Assembly: GCF_905171765.1 (NCBI RefSeq)
Contig: NC_053390.1
Span: 501,619,336-501,683,335 of the forward strand
Origin: Bufo bufo
Taxonomy: Eukaryota; Chordata; Amphibia; Anura; Bufonidae
Direction: 5' to 3'
Length of the DNA: 64,000 nucleotides
How positions within the stretch are numbered: the stretch's first letter is position 1; each line of letters begins with the position of its first letter. The notes below the pieces were generated by a model, which was not told the origin of the DNA, searched no databases, and worked only from the letters and a program-made list of their open reading frames with translations. This document shows positions 10,696 through 22,679 of the stretch, in pieces. The position numbers were made by a program, and so were the translations under genes.

Positions 10696-11054
10696 GCCAC
10701 GGGCACAGATGGCCTCAAATAAAGACTTGGCCTGAACATGATATTGCAATAGCTTACCAGTAGAGTCTAGCTCACTCTCTAATTCCCACCTTTTTAAATG
10801 TTGTAGCTGTGACACTAGATTGTAAATACTTGGATTAGGGACCACCAATCCACCCTATTCCTTCAGACACTGCAAATTTTCAAGCTTAATGCAAGCCTTT
10901 CCCTTATGTCAGATTAGGTCACAGAACATTTGATTCATTTTATACAATAAATGCTATGGTTTTCAAACCGGTGAATTATATAGGAGCTACAGCATTCAGA
11001 TTTGTCCATCTAATAACCGATAAGAGTAATGTGCACCATGCATCTAACATAGCT
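10696..11054 (-). pseudogene. L1-type LINE ORF2, C-terminal side
   Basis: Minus-strand translation, with frame breaks, gives SLFEAI, then GGLVVPNPSIYNLVSQLQHL, the conserved GGL.LPN...QLQHL block downstream of the RT in L1-type ORF2, preceded by CDLI-HKGKACIKLENLQ and LLTKFKAMLDAW. The last phrase ends exactly at the TTAA insertion, and the RT part continues at 13695-14215 on the other side, so the two pieces were one LINE. Old and inactive. Confidence 0.75.
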
Positions 11055-11058
11055 TTAA

Positions 11059-13690
11059 TCTCTTGGGGACATATGACGTACCGGTACGGCATGATGTCCT
11101 GGTACTTAAGGACACATGACGTACCGGTATGTCATGTGTAGTTCCGATCAGCGCTGCATGGTGGGTGGTGATCGGAACTGGGTGCCTGCTGAAATCAATC
11201 AGCAGGCACCCTGGGACAATGCGCGGGGGGGTCCTATGACCCGCCATATCGGCGATCTCCACAAACCGCAGGTCAATTCAGACCTGCGGTTTGCGGCTTT
11301 TACAGGTCGTTGCGGCGGGCGGTCGGCGGTGCCATCGGGTCCCCGTGCGGCTGTAATGGGGACCCGATGGCATGGAAGGCAGCGCGATGCCTTCCTTAGA
11401 CATCGGCGCTGCCTTCCGGTGAACAGCTTGTGAGATCCAGCCTCCTGGATCTCACAGGCAGGAAGCTGTATGAGTAATACACACTGTATTACTCATACAG
11501 CCAATGCATTGTATGAAGTATTGAAATGCATTGTAAAGGGGATCAGACCCCCAAAAGTTGAAGTCCCAAAGTGGGACAAAAAATAAAGTGAAAAAAAAGT
11601 TGAAAAAATAACGTTTTCCCCCCAAAATATTTAAAAGTTTCAAGAAAAAAAAACAAAAAAAAATTTCCCCTAAATAAAGTAAGAAAAAAAATTGATAACA
11701 AAAAAGTAAAAAAAAAAAAGTACGCATATTAGGTATCGCTGCGTCCGTATCGACTGGCTCTATAAACATATCACATGACCTAACCCCTCAGATGAACTCC
11801 GTAAAAAATAAAAACTGTGCTAAATAAACAATTTTTTTGTCACCTTACATCACTAAAACAGCAAGCGATCAAAAAGGCGTATGCCCACCAAAATAGTACC
11901 AATCTAACCGCTACCTCATCCTGCAAAAAATGAGCCCCTACCTAAGACAATCGCCCAAAAACTTAAAAAAACAATGGCTCAGAATATGGACACACTAAAA
12001 CATTTTTTTTGTTTTAAAGCTATTGTGTAAAAATAACATGCTCTATAAAAATATCACATAACCTAACCCCTCAGGTGAACACCGTAAAAAAAAAAACGGT
12101 GTAAAAAAAGCTATTTTTTGTCACCTTACACCACAAAAAGTGTAATAGCAAGCGATCAAAAAGTCATACGCACCCCAAAATAGTGCCAATAAAACCGTCA
12201 TCTCATCCCACAAAAATCATACCCTACCCAAGATAATCGCCCATAAACTGAAAAAACTATGGCTCTCAGACTATGGAGACACTAAAACATGATTTTTGTT
12301 GTTTCAAAAATGAAATCATTGTGTAAAACTTACATAAATAAAAAAAAGTATACATATTAGGTATAGCAGCGTCCGTAATAACCTGCTCTATAAAAATATC
12401 ACATGACCTAACCCCTCAGGTGAATACCGTAAATACGCACCCCAAAATAGTGCCAATCAAACCGTCATCTCACCCCGTAAAAAAAAATTAGCCCCTACAC
12501 AAGACAGTCGACCAAAAAATAAATAAAACTATGGCTTTCAGAATGTTGAGACACTAAAGAATCATGAAAAAAAAATGCTTTATGTAAAACTGAAACAAAC
12601 AACCAAAAAAAGTTATTGTCGCATCCGTGACAACCTGCTCTATAAAAATACCACATGATCTAACCTGTCAGATGAATGTTGTAAATAACAAAAAAAACGG
12701 TTTTAAAACAGCTATTTCTTGTTACCTTGCCTCACAAAAAGTGTAATATAGAGCAACCAAATATCATATGTAGCCTAAAATAGTACCAACAAAACTGCCA
12801 CCCTATCCCATAGTTTCTAAAATGGGGTCACTTTTTTGGAGTTTCTACTCTATGGGTGCATCAGGGGGGCTTCAAATGGAACATGGTATCAAAATCTGCC
12901 TTCCAAAAACCGTATGGCATTCCTTTCCTTCTGCGCCCTGCCGTGTGCCCGTACAGCAGTTTACAACCACATATGGGGTGTTTCTGTAAACTACAGAATC
13001 AGGGTCATAAATATTGAGTTTTGTTTGGCTGTTAACCCTTGCTTTGTAACTGGAAAAAAAATTATTAAAATGGAAAATCTGCCAAAAAAGTTAAATTTTG
13101 AATTGTTATCTCTATATTCCATTAATTCTTGTGGAACACCTAAAGGGTTAATAAAGTTTGTAAAATCGGTTTTGAATACCTTGAGGGGTTTAGTTTCTAA
13201 AATGTGGTAATTTTTGGGTGGTTTCTATTATGTAAGCTTAACAAAGTGACTTCAGACCGGAACTGGTTTTTGAAAACTGCTGAAAATTTTCAAGATTTGC
13301 TTCTAAACTTCTAAGCCTTGTAACATCCCAAAAAAATAAAATGTCATTCCCAAAATGATCCAAACATGAAGTAGACATATGGGCAATGTAAAGTAATAAC
13401 TATTTTTGTAGGTATTACTGTGTATTATAGAAGTAGAGAAATTGAAACTGGGAAATTTGCTAATTTTTTCAAATTTTTTGTAAATTTGGTATTTTTTATA
13501 AATAAAAATGTTTTTTCTTTTACTCCATTTTACCAGTGTCATGAAGTACAATATGTAATGAAAAAACAATCTCAGAATGGCCTGGATAAGTCAAAGCGTT
13601 TTAAAGTTATCACCACATAAAGTGACACTGGTCAGATTTACAAAAAATGGCCTGGTCCTTAAGGTGAAATATGGCCGTGTCCTTAAGATG
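11059..13690. mobile_element. TTAA-flanked non-autonomous element, copy 1
   Basis: Flanked by TTAA at 11055-11058 and 13691-13694. Ends are worn versions of the family terminus (CCCCTTAAGGAC in copy 2). It carries the family's ACGTACCGGTA palindromes, then about four imperfect units of roughly 315 bases (marked by ATTAGGTATCG near 11727, 12355 and later), then the module with CATATGGGGTGTTTCTGTAAAC (about 12970). No transposase is encoded; the open frames are incidental. TTAA targets are known for piggyBac and Kolobok transposons, so one of those would have mobilised it. Confidence 0.8.
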
Positions 13691-13694
13691 TTAA

Positions 13695-14215
13695 ATTTGG
13701 TTAACAGTGGCAAGAGATTAAATTTCACAATAATCAAAGAGGCAGACAGACACATCGATGCCAAGATATTTAAACTCAGTGGAGCATATAAACAGTACTG
13801 GGAAATAATCTGAGATGTCAAGCACCAATTTATTCCAATTGATTGAGAGTCCTGAATACTGACAACATTCCTAGATTGTAGAGATAACTCTAGACAAGGA
13901 GGAGGCGACATCCCTCAAGAAGAGAAGCATATCATCTGCATAAAGAGTTAATTTATCTTCCGAGGGCCCACACTGATAAACACACATAATTGCCACAAGT
14001 AGCTCTATAGCCAGTGCAAAAGGGAATGGAGACGGGGACACTGATGCTTTGTACTTCTTCCAAGCACAAATGAAGGAGACAAAAATCTATTAACACATAG
14101 ACATAGTAGCTTAACCGAGGAGATGAAAGTGGGACCAAAGCCAAACTTCTCCAGAGACTCCTATAAAAAGACACATTCAATGGTGTCAAAAGATTAGGCA
14201 GTGTTCAATGAGCAG
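13695..14215 (-). pseudogene. L1-type LINE reverse-transcriptase fragment
   Basis: Minus-strand translation reads SFDTIE, then ESLEKFGFGPTFISSVKLL, then EDKLTLYADDMLLFLRDV, then GLSINWNKL and EFKYLGI: an L1-type RT in order, with the catalytic YADD at 13928-13942. Several stops. It continues at 10696-11054 beyond the TTAA element. The upstream part is cut off at the hAT composite boundary near 14257. Confidence 0.85.
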
Positions 14216-14256
14216 ACCACCCTGGAACCTCTGTTATCAGCAGGAAGCTGATAGGG

Positions 14257-14592
14257 ACTATAGATGGCCTTGCGGTTCTCCCGGCGGTCCTTATGGCAAT
14301 GTTAACATGCACCATATTCTTTTGCATGGCACTGAACTTTGACCCATGACACATCCATCAGGTGGGACAGGACAGCCAATTGAGACGTTTCAGCACATGG
14401 ACACGCCCCCTACCCTATAACAGAACCCGGTCTGGCAGCCATTTTACATTCTGTGTTTTGCCAGTGTAGGGAGGAGTTGCTTTGTTGAGCAGGGACAGAC
14501 TGTTAGGGACACCAAACGCTAGCTAATAGGGCCACAAAAGTCCTTTTAAGAACTGGTATAGGTGTGCTATCGATAGGTGTGATATACTGAGG
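14257..14592 (+). repeat. Outer inverted repeat of the hAT pair, left
   Basis: Matches the complement of 42351-42731, sharing TTTGACCCATGACACATCC, CAGCACATGGACACGCCCC (one mismatch) and CACCAAACGCTAGCTAATAG. The left copy lacks about 60 bases near 14285, where the right copy has extra CG-rich sequence. Confidence 0.85.
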
Positions 14593-14966
14593 GGTGTGAT
14601 ATACTTATAATATACTTTCTAACAAAGAAAGTATATTATAGTGCATTTGTATTGTGCAGCAGTTGTGTGCGATTCTGCTGCAATACCGCATCTATATAGA
14701 GGGACAAACGCTATTGGAATAACTAATTGCAACTGGTGTGATATACCTGTTGCGCCCCAAAAAAAACAAAAAAACAATTGAGAGTTGTGATCTACCTATA
14801 ATATACTTTCTAACATAGAAAGTATATTATAGTGCATTTGTATTGTGCAGCAGTTGTGTGCGGTTCTGCTGTGATACCGCAGGTATATAGAGGGACAAGC
14901 GTTATTGGAACAACTATTTGCAATGGGTGTGATATACCTGTTGCCCCAAAAAAAAACTGATTGAGG
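14593..14966 (+). repeat. Two tandem 185-bp subterminal units, left arm
   Basis: Two units begin with a hairpin (ATAATATACTTTCT, loop, AGAAAGTATATTAT) and contain TTGTATTGTGCAGCAGTTGT and GAGGGACAA. The same pair, inverted, is at 41985-42350. They lie between the terminus and the 38-bp array, a typical place for transposase binding or promoter sites. Confidence 0.8.
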
Positions 14967-16228
14967 GGTGCGATATACATGCTTCTACAAAGTACTGATT
15001 AAGGGGTTTGATATACCTGCTTCCACAAAATACAGATTAAGGGGTGCAATATACCGGCTTCCACAAAATACTGATTAAGGGGTTTAATATACCTGCTTCC
15101 ACAAAATGCAAATTGAGGGGTGGGATATACCTGTTTCTACAAAATACTGATTAAGGGGTTCTATATATATACTTCCACAAAATGCTAATTGAGGGGTGTA
15201 ATATACCTGCTTCCACAGAATACTGATAGAGGTCTGCGATATACTTGTTTCCACAAAATAATGATTGAGGGGTGCGATATACCTGCTTCCACAAAATACA
15301 GATTGAGGGGTGCCATATACCTGCTTCCACCAAATATTGATTCAGGTGTTCTATATACCTCTTTCCACAAAATACTGATTAAGGGGTTTGATATACCTGC
15401 TTCCACAAAATACAGATTGAGGGGTGCGATATACCTGCTTCCACTAAATATTGATTCAGGTGTGCTATATACCTGTTTCCACAAAATACTGATTGAGGGG
15501 TGCGATATACATGCTTCTACAAAATACTGAATAAGGGGTTTGATATACCTGCTTCCACAAAATACAAATTGAGGGGTGGGATATACCTGTTTCTACAAAA
15601 TACTGATTAAGGGGTTCTATATACCTGCTTCCACAAAATACTGATTGAGGGGTGCGATATACCTGCTTCCACAAAATACAGATTGAGGGGTGCCATATAC
15701 CTTCTTCCACCAAATATTGATTCAGGTGTTCTATATACCTCTTTCCACAAAATACTGATTAAGGCGTGTGATATACCTGTTTCCACAAAATACTAATTGA
15801 GGGGTGCGATATACATGCTTCTACAAAATACTGATTAAGGGTTTTGATATACCTGCTTCCACAAAATACAAATTGAGGGGTGGGATATACCTGTTTCTAC
15901 AAAATACTGATTAAGGGGTTCTATATATATAATTCCACAAAATGCTAATTGAGGGTGTAATATACCTGCTTCCACAAAATACTGATAGAGGTCTGCGATA
16001 TACTTGTTTCCACAAAATAATGATTGAGGGGTGCGATATACCTGCTTCCACAAAATACAGATTGAGGGGTGCCATATACCTGCTTCCACCAAATATTGAT
16101 TCAGGTGTTCTATATACCTCTTTCCACAAAATACTGATTAAGGCGTGTGATATACCTGCTTCCACAAAATACTGATTAAGGGGTTTGATATACCTGCTTC
16201 CACAAAATACAGATTGAGGGGTGCGATA
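14967..16228 (+). repeat. 38-bp tandem array, left arm, part 1 (about 33 units)
   Basis: Unit about GATTGAGGGGTGCGATATAC followed by CTGCTTCCACAAAATACT, 38 bases. Variants (GGGTTTGATATA, GGGTTCTATATA, GGGTGGGATATA) recur in fixed order; CTATATATAT at 15161 and 15921 are 760 bases apart, 20 units. The array is interrupted at a GATATA by the Tc1 at 16231. Because 38 is not a multiple of three and stops are rare, long open frames appear on both strands; they are by-products. Confidence 0.95.
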
Positions 16229-16230
16229 TA

Positions 16231-17851
16231 CAGTCATGTGAAAAAATTAGGACACCCTTTGAAAGCATGTGGTTTTTTGTAACATTTTTAATAAATGGTT
16301 ATTTCATCTCTGTTTCAACAATACAGAGAGATTAAAGTAATCCAACTAAACAAAGAAAACTGAAGAAAAGTCTTTTCAAGATCTTCTGTAAATGTCATTC
16401 TACAAAAATGCCTATTCTAACTGAGGAAAAAGATAGGACACCCTCACATGTATTCCCTCTTAAATTGGCTCAGATCTCACACAGGTATATCACACCAGGT
16501 GCACATAATTAGTAGATCGTTACTCTGCATGTTGAATGAGGCTTGCCCTATTTAAACCTCAGACATTTAGTTTGGTGTGCTCCTGACTGTTGAAGTGAGA
16601 GTGAGCACCATGGTGAGAGCAAAAGAGCTGTCAGAGGACTTCAGAAAAAAGATTGTAGCAGCCTATGAGTCTGGGAAGGGATTTAAAAAGATCTCAAAAG
16701 ATTTTGAAATCAGCCATTCCACTGTCCGGAAGATAGTCTACAAGTGGAGGGCTTTCAAAACAACTGCCAACATGCCCAGGACTGGTCGCCCCAGCAAGTT
16801 CACCCCAAGAGCAGACCGCAAGATGCTAAAAGAGGTATCCAAAAACCCTAAAGTGTCATCTCGAGAACTACAGCAGGCTCTGGCTACTGTTGATGTAGAA
16901 GTACATGCCTCTACAATCAGAAAGAGACTGTACAAGTTTAACTTGCATGGGAGGTGTGCAAGGAGGAAACCTTTGCTTTCCAAGAGAAACATCGAGGCCA
17001 GACTGACATTTGCCAGCGATAAAGTTGACAAAGACCAGGACTTCTGGAATAATGTTCTTTGGACAGATGAGTCCAAAATTGAATTATTTGGACACAACAG
17101 CAGAGGACATGTTTGGCGTAAACCAAACACAGCATTCCAAGAAAAGAACCTCATACCAACTGTGAAGCATGGAGGTGGAAGTGTCATGGTTTGGGGCTGC
17201 TTTGCTGCAGCAGGACCTGGTCAGCTCACCATCATAGAATCCACGATGAATTCTACTGTGTATCAGAAGGTGCTTGAAGAACATGTGAGACCATCAGTTA
17301 GAAAATTAAAGCTGAAGCGGAACTGGACCATGCAACATGACAATGACCCAAAACATACTAGTAAATCAACCAAAGATTGGCTGAAAAAGAAGAAATGGAG
17401 AGTCCTGGAATGGCCAAGTCAAAGTCCAGATTTGAATCCCATTGAGATGCTGTGGGGTGACTTGAAAAGGGCTGTACGTGCAAGAAACCCCTCAAACATC
17501 TCACAGCTGAAAAAGTTCTGCATTGAGGAGTGGGGTAAAATTTCCTCAGACCGATGTCGAAGACTGGTAGATGGCTACAAGAACCGTCTCACTGCAGTTA
17601 TTTCAGCCAAAGGAGGTAACACTCGCTATTAGGGGCAAGGGTGTCCTATCTTTTTCCTCAGTTAGAATAGGCATTTTTGTAGAATGACATTTACAGAAGA
17701 TCTTGAAAAGACTTTTCTTCAGTTTTCTTTGTTTAGTCGGATTACTTTAATCTCTCTGTATTGTTGAAACGGAGATGAAATAACCATTTATTAAAAATGT
17801 TACAAAAAACCACATGCTTTCAAAGGGTGTCCTAATTTTTTCACAAGACTG
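16231..17851 (+). mobile_element. Tc1-like DD34E transposon, apparently complete
   Basis: Inserted in the 38-bp array with TA duplicated (16229-16230 and 17852-17853). Inverted ends of about 215 bases differ at only a few positions. Each end carries the direct repeat TTAGGACACCC (outer) and ATAGGACACCC (inner), the IR/DR arrangement known from Sleeping Beauty-type elements. One intact transposase lies between. Near identity of the ends and an open gene indicate a young insertion. Confidence 0.96.
16610..17632 (+). CDS. Tc1-like transposase (DD34E), intact
   Basis: 340 residues if started at the ATG at 16610 (MVRAKELSEDF), a better start than the upstream in-frame ATG at 16577 because it gives the usual length and N-terminus. 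Cut-and-paste transposase: two helix-turn-helix DNA-binding subdomains (about residues 10-110) joined by an AT-hook-like RTGRPSK (57-63), then the DDE domain with D153 in WTDESKIEL, D244 in MQHDNDPKHTS and E279 in SPDLNPIEMLW, 34 residues between the last two. The glycine-rich KHGGGSVMVWGCF block is present. No stop, frameshift or lost catalytic residue is visible, so it could be active. Confidence 0.96.
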   Translation: MVRAKELSEDFRKKIVAAYESGKGFKKISKDFEISHSTVRKIVYKWRAFKTTANMPRTGRPSKFTPRADRKMLKEVSKNPKVSSRELQQALATVDVEVHASTIRKRLYKFNLHGRCARRKPLLSKRNIEARLTFASDKVDKDQDFWNNVLWTDESKIELFGHNSRGHVWRKPNTAFQEKNLIPTVKHGGGSVMVWGCFAAAGPGQLTIIESTMNSTVYQKVLEEHVRPSVRKLKLKRNWTMQHDNDPKHTSKSTKDWLKKKKWRVLEWPSQSPDLNPIEMLWGDLKRAVRARNPSNISQLKKFCIEEWGKISSDRCRRLVDGYKNRLTAVISAKGGNTRY

Positions 17852-17853
17852 TA

Positions 17854-18710
17854 CCTGCTTCCACTAAATATTGATTCAGGTGTGCTATATACCTGTTTCC
17901 ACAAAATACTGATTGAGGGGTGCGATATACATGCTTCTACAAAATACTGAATAAGGGGTTTGATATACCTGCTTCCACAAAATACAAATTGAGGGGTGGG
18001 ATATACCTGTTTCTACAAAATACTGATTAAGGGGTTCTATATACCTGCTTCCACAAAATACTGATTGAGGGGTGCGATATACCTGCTTCCACAAAATACA
18101 GATTGAGGGGTGCCATATACCTTCTTCCACCAAATATTGATTCAGGTGTTCTATATACCTCTTTCCACAAAATACTGATTAAGGCGTGTGATATACCTGT
18201 TTCCACAAAATACTGATTGAGGGGTGCGATATACATGCTTCTACAAAATACTGATTAAGGGTTTTGATATACCTGCTTCCACAAAATACAAATTGAGGGG
18301 TGGGATATACCTGTTTCTACAAAATACTGATTAAGGGGTTCTATATACCTGCTTCCACAAAATACTGATTGAGAGGTGCAATATACCTGCTTCCACAAAA
18401 TATTGATTAAGGGGTTTGATATACCTGCTTCCACAAAATACAAATTGAGGGGTGGGATATACCTGTTTCTTCAAAATACTGATTAAGGGGTTCTATATAC
18501 CTGCTTCCACAAAATACTGATTGAGAGGTGCAATATACCTGCTTCCACAAAATATTGATTAAGGGGTTTGATATATCTGCTTCCACAAAATACAGATTGA
18601 GGGGTGCCATATACCTGCTTCCACCAAATATTGATTCAGGTGTTCTATATACCTGTTTCCACAAAATACTGATTGAGGGGTATGATATACCTGCTTCCAC
18701 AAAATAATGA
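17854..18710 (+). repeat. 38-bp tandem array, left arm, part 2 (about 22 units)
   Basis: Continues the array on the far side of the Tc1. The stretch from about 17854 to 18215 repeats, almost base for base, that at about 15430-15795, showing duplication of multi-unit blocks. It ends at a GATTAA, where the TTAA element is inserted. Confidence 0.95.
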
Positions 18711-18714
18711 TTAA

Positions 18715-21219
18715 CCCCTTAAGGACCCATGACGTATCGGTACGGCATGGGTCCCGAGTCCTTAAGGACCCATGACGTACCGGTACGTCATGAGTTTAAA
18801 ATAAGATTGCGGCGCCCCGGGGGTTAATTCGAACGGGATGCCGGCTGGCTGAAATCATTCAGCCGGCATCCTGTCACAACGCCGGGGGGGGTCATGTGAC
18901 CCCCCCCGTATTGGCGATCGCAGCAAACTGCAGGTCAATTCAGACCTATATAGTGTACTGTACTGTATTATACAGACATCAGACCCACTGGATCTTCAAG
19001 GACCAAGTGGGTCTGGGTAAAAAAAAAGTGAAAAAAGTTAAGATAAAAAAAACACATTTATCACTGAATAAAAAGAAATAAATAAATACACTACACATAT
19101 TAGGTATCGCCACGTCCGTAACGACCTGATCTATAAAACGGTCATGTTACTTTCCCCGCACGGTGAACGCCATAAAAATAAAAAAAAAAAACAATGAGAA
19201 AATTGAAATTTTGCCCACCTTACTTCCCAAAAAAGGTAATAAAAGTGATCAAAAAAGTCGCATGTACGCCAAAATAGTACCAATCAAACCGTCATCATTG
19301 TGTAAAACTTAAATCATTGTGTAAAACTTAAATAAATAAAAAAAAGTATACATATTAGGTATCGACGTGTCTGTATCGACCGGCTCTATAAAAATATCAC
19401 ATGACCTAACCCCTCAGGTGACCACCGTAAAAAAATAAAAATAAAAACGGTGTAAAAAAAGCTATTTTTTGTCATCTTACGTCACAAAAAGTGTAATAGC
19501 AAGCGATCAAAATGTCATATGCACCTCAAAATAGTGCCAATCAAACCGTCATCTCATCCCACAAAAAATGAGCCCCTACTTAAGATAATCGCCCAAAAAC
19601 TGAAAAAAAACTATGGCTCTTAGACTATGGAGACACTAAAACATTTTTTTGTTTTAAAAATGAAATCATTGTGTAAAACTTACATAAATAAAAAAAATTG
19701 TATACATATTAGGTATCGCCACGTTCGTGACAACCTGCTTTATAAAATTACCACATGATCTAACCTGTCAGATGAATGTTGTAAATGACAAAAAATAAAA
19801 ACATGCCCAAAAATCTATTTCTTGTTACCTTGCCGCACAAAAAAGTGTAATATAGAGCAACCAAAAATCATATGTACCCTAAACTAGTACCAGCAAAACT
19901 GCCACCCTATCCTGTAGTTTCTAAAATGGGGTCACTTTTTTGGAGTTTCTACTCTAGGGGTGCATCAGGGGGGCTTCAAATGGGACATGGTGTCAAAAAA
20001 AACAGTCCAGCAAAATCTGCCTTCCAAAAACTGTATGGCATTCCTTTCCTTCTGCGCCCTGCCGTGTGCCCGTACAGCGGTTTACGACCACATATGGGGT
20101 GTTTTTGTAAACTACAGAATCAGGGCCATAAATAATGAGTTTTGTTTGGCTGTTAACCCTTGCTTTGTAACTGGAAAAAAAATATTAAAATGGAAAATCT
20201 GCCAAAAAAGTGAAATTTTGAAATTGTATCTCTATTTTCCATTAAATCTTGTGCAACACCTAAAGGGTTAACAAAGTTTGTAAAATCAGTTTTGAATACC
20301 TTGAGGGGTGTAGTTTCTTAGATGGGGTCACTTTTATGGAGTTTCTACTCTAGGGGTGCATCAGAAGGGCTTCAAATGGGACATGGTGTCAAAAAACCAG
20401 TCCAGCAAAATCTGGCTTCCAAAAACCATACGGCGCACCTTTCCCTCTACGCCCTACTGTGTGCCCGTACAGTAGTTTACGGCCACATATGGGGTGTTTC
20501 TGTAAACGGCAGAGTCAGGGCAATAAAGATACAGTCTTGTTTGGCTGTTAACCCTTGCTTTGTTAGTGGAAAAAATGGGTTAAAATGGAAAATTAGGCAA
20601 AAAAATGAAATTCTCAAATTTCATCCCCATTTGCCAATAACTCTTGTGCAACACCTAAAGGGTTAACAAAGTTTGTAAAATCAGTTTTGAATACCTTGAG
20701 GGGTTTAGTTTATAGAATGGGGTCATTTTTGGGCGGTTTCTATTATGTAAGCCTCGCAAAGTGACTTCAGACCTGTAGTGGTCCCTAAAAATTAGATATT
20801 TGTAAATTTCTGAAAAATTTCAAGATTTGCTTCTAAACTTCTAAGCCTTGTAACATCCCCAAAAAATAAAATATCATTCCCAAAATGCTACAAACATGAA
20901 GTAGACATATGGGGAATGTAAAGTCATCACAATTTTTGGGGGTATTACTATGTATTACAGAAGTAGAGAAACTGAAACTTTGAAATTTGCAAATTTTAAT
21001 TTTTTTTTGGTAAATATGGTATTTTTTATGCAAAAAAATTAACTTTTTTGACCCAATTTTAGCAGTGTCATGAAGTACAATATGTGACGAAAAAACAATC
21101 TCAGAACGGCCTGGATAAGTCAAAGCGTTTTAAAGTTATCAGCACTTAAAGTGACACTGGTCAGATTTGTAAAAAATGGCCAAGTCCTTAAGGTGAAATA
21201 GGGCTGAGTCCTTAAGGGG
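18715..21219. mobile_element. TTAA-flanked non-autonomous element, copy 2
   Basis: Inserted at a TTAA of the 38-bp array (18711-18714 and 21220-21223). Terminal inverted repeat CCCCTTAAGGAC. Near the left end ACGTACCGGTACGTCATG is a perfect short palindrome. Inside, modules marked ATTAGGTATCG recur at 19098, 19356 and 19706, and a module of about 395 bases (GTAGTTTCT, GGGGTGCATCA, CATATGGGGTG) is present at about 19915 and 20310, with a partial copy at about 20700. No transposase. The best-preserved copy for defining the family ends. Confidence 0.9.
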
Positions 21220-21223
21220 TTAA

Positions 21224-21795
21224 GGGATTCTATATACCTGCTTTCACAAAATACAGATTGAGGGGTGCGATATACCTGTTTCCACAAAATACTGATTAAG
21301 GGGTTTGACATACCTGCTTCCACTAAATACAGATTAAGGGGTGCAATATACCTGCTTCCACAAAATACTGATTATGGGGTTCAATATACCTGCTTCCACA
21401 AAATACTGATTGAGGGGTGGGATATACCTGCTTCTACAAAATACTGATTAAGGGGTTCTATATATCTGCTTCCACAAAATACTGATTAAGGGGCTTGATA
21501 TACCTGCTTCCACAAAATACAGATTGAGGGGTGCGATTTACCTGCTTCCACAAAATACTGATTAAGTGGTTTGATATACCTGCTTCCACAAAATACAGAT
21601 TGAGGGGTGCGATATACCTGCTTCCACAAAATACTGATTAAGGGGTTTGATATACCTGCTTCCACCAAATATTGATTCAGGTGTTCTATATACCTGCTTC
21701 TTCAAAATACTGATTAAGGGGTTCTATATACATATACCTGCTTCCACAAAATACAGATTGAGAGGTGCGATATACCTGCTTGCACAAATACTGCT
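21224..21795 (+). repeat. 38-bp tandem array, left arm, part 3 (about 15 units)
   Basis: Resumes after the TTAA element in phase (TTAAGGGATTCTATATACC) and ends at TGCTTGCACAAATACTGCTC, the start of the hAT leader at about 21796. The matching junction in the other arm is at about 37365. Confidence 0.93.
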
Positions 21796-22679
21796 CTTCT
21801 CTAGGGACTTTGGCACAGCGTTTTGAAAATGACAGGCAGAGGAAGAGGCAGGCTCTTCCGCAGGAGTGGTAGGGGTCGGGCAGGTGCACCAGGCCGGAGC
21901 CTAAGTGGGAAGTTGGAGAAGCTGCGTGCGATTACGTAAAAGGACGCACCAGAGTTGGTTGAGTTGCTCACTCAGCCTTCCGCTTCTGCATCCTCCTCAT
22001 CCTCTGTATCTGCACCCTCCTCACTCTCTGATGTGTGCACCCCCAAAGACACCAACACCACCATAGCCCCTCCAGTCGAGTCAGAGGATTTATTTTCCCA
22101 TCCATTCCCAGACCTTACCGATGCGCAGCTATTCTTGGCATCGGATAAGGAAGAGGATGTAGCAACGGCCGCTACCCAGCAGTCTGATCACAGTACCTAG
22201 ATCAGCCCAAGGAAGGTGATCCCCGCTGTTGCTGCCTACTCCGAGATCTCTAATGTCAGTGGTGGGGAAGGTGACGATGATGACGTGTCAATGGACGTCA
22301 CGTGGGTGCCCACAAGAGAGGAGGGGAGTTCAGAGGGAGAGACGGAGCAGCAGATAGGGAGGAGAAGCAGGCAGAACTCTCAGTGCACAGGAGGCAAAAA
22401 GCAGACTGCAAATGTATCTGGAGCGAGCCATCCACCATGCACGGTCACATCTTGCGCTCCCAGGACGCCGCCACATGGCTCCGCAGTGTGGGCTTTTTTT
22501 AACATGTCAGCTGCTGACAATAGTTTTGCCATCTGCAGCCTGTGCTGTCAACGCATAAGTTGCGGTAAGCCCAACACTCACCTAGGGATGACCGCCTTAA
22601 GAAGGCACCTGGCCTCCCATCACCGGGCCCAGTGGGAGCAAAGCCGTCAGAACCCACAAAGCCACAATCCAGGTGCTCC

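Noticed and set aside
15151..16237. Long open frames on both strands in the 38-bp array as repeat proteins
   Set aside because: They follow from a 38-bp unit without stops in several phases; no start context, no conserved frame, and the same DNA is open on both strands.
14967..18710. CRISPR array
   Set aside because: Units are contiguous with no unique spacers, and the setting is a eukaryotic transposon.
19872..20666. Repeated open frames (GSLFWSFYSRGASGG-like) as a gene family
   Set aside because: They are reading frames of the non-coding modules of the TTAA element; they recur at 33.7-34.8 kb with different breaks and show no domain.
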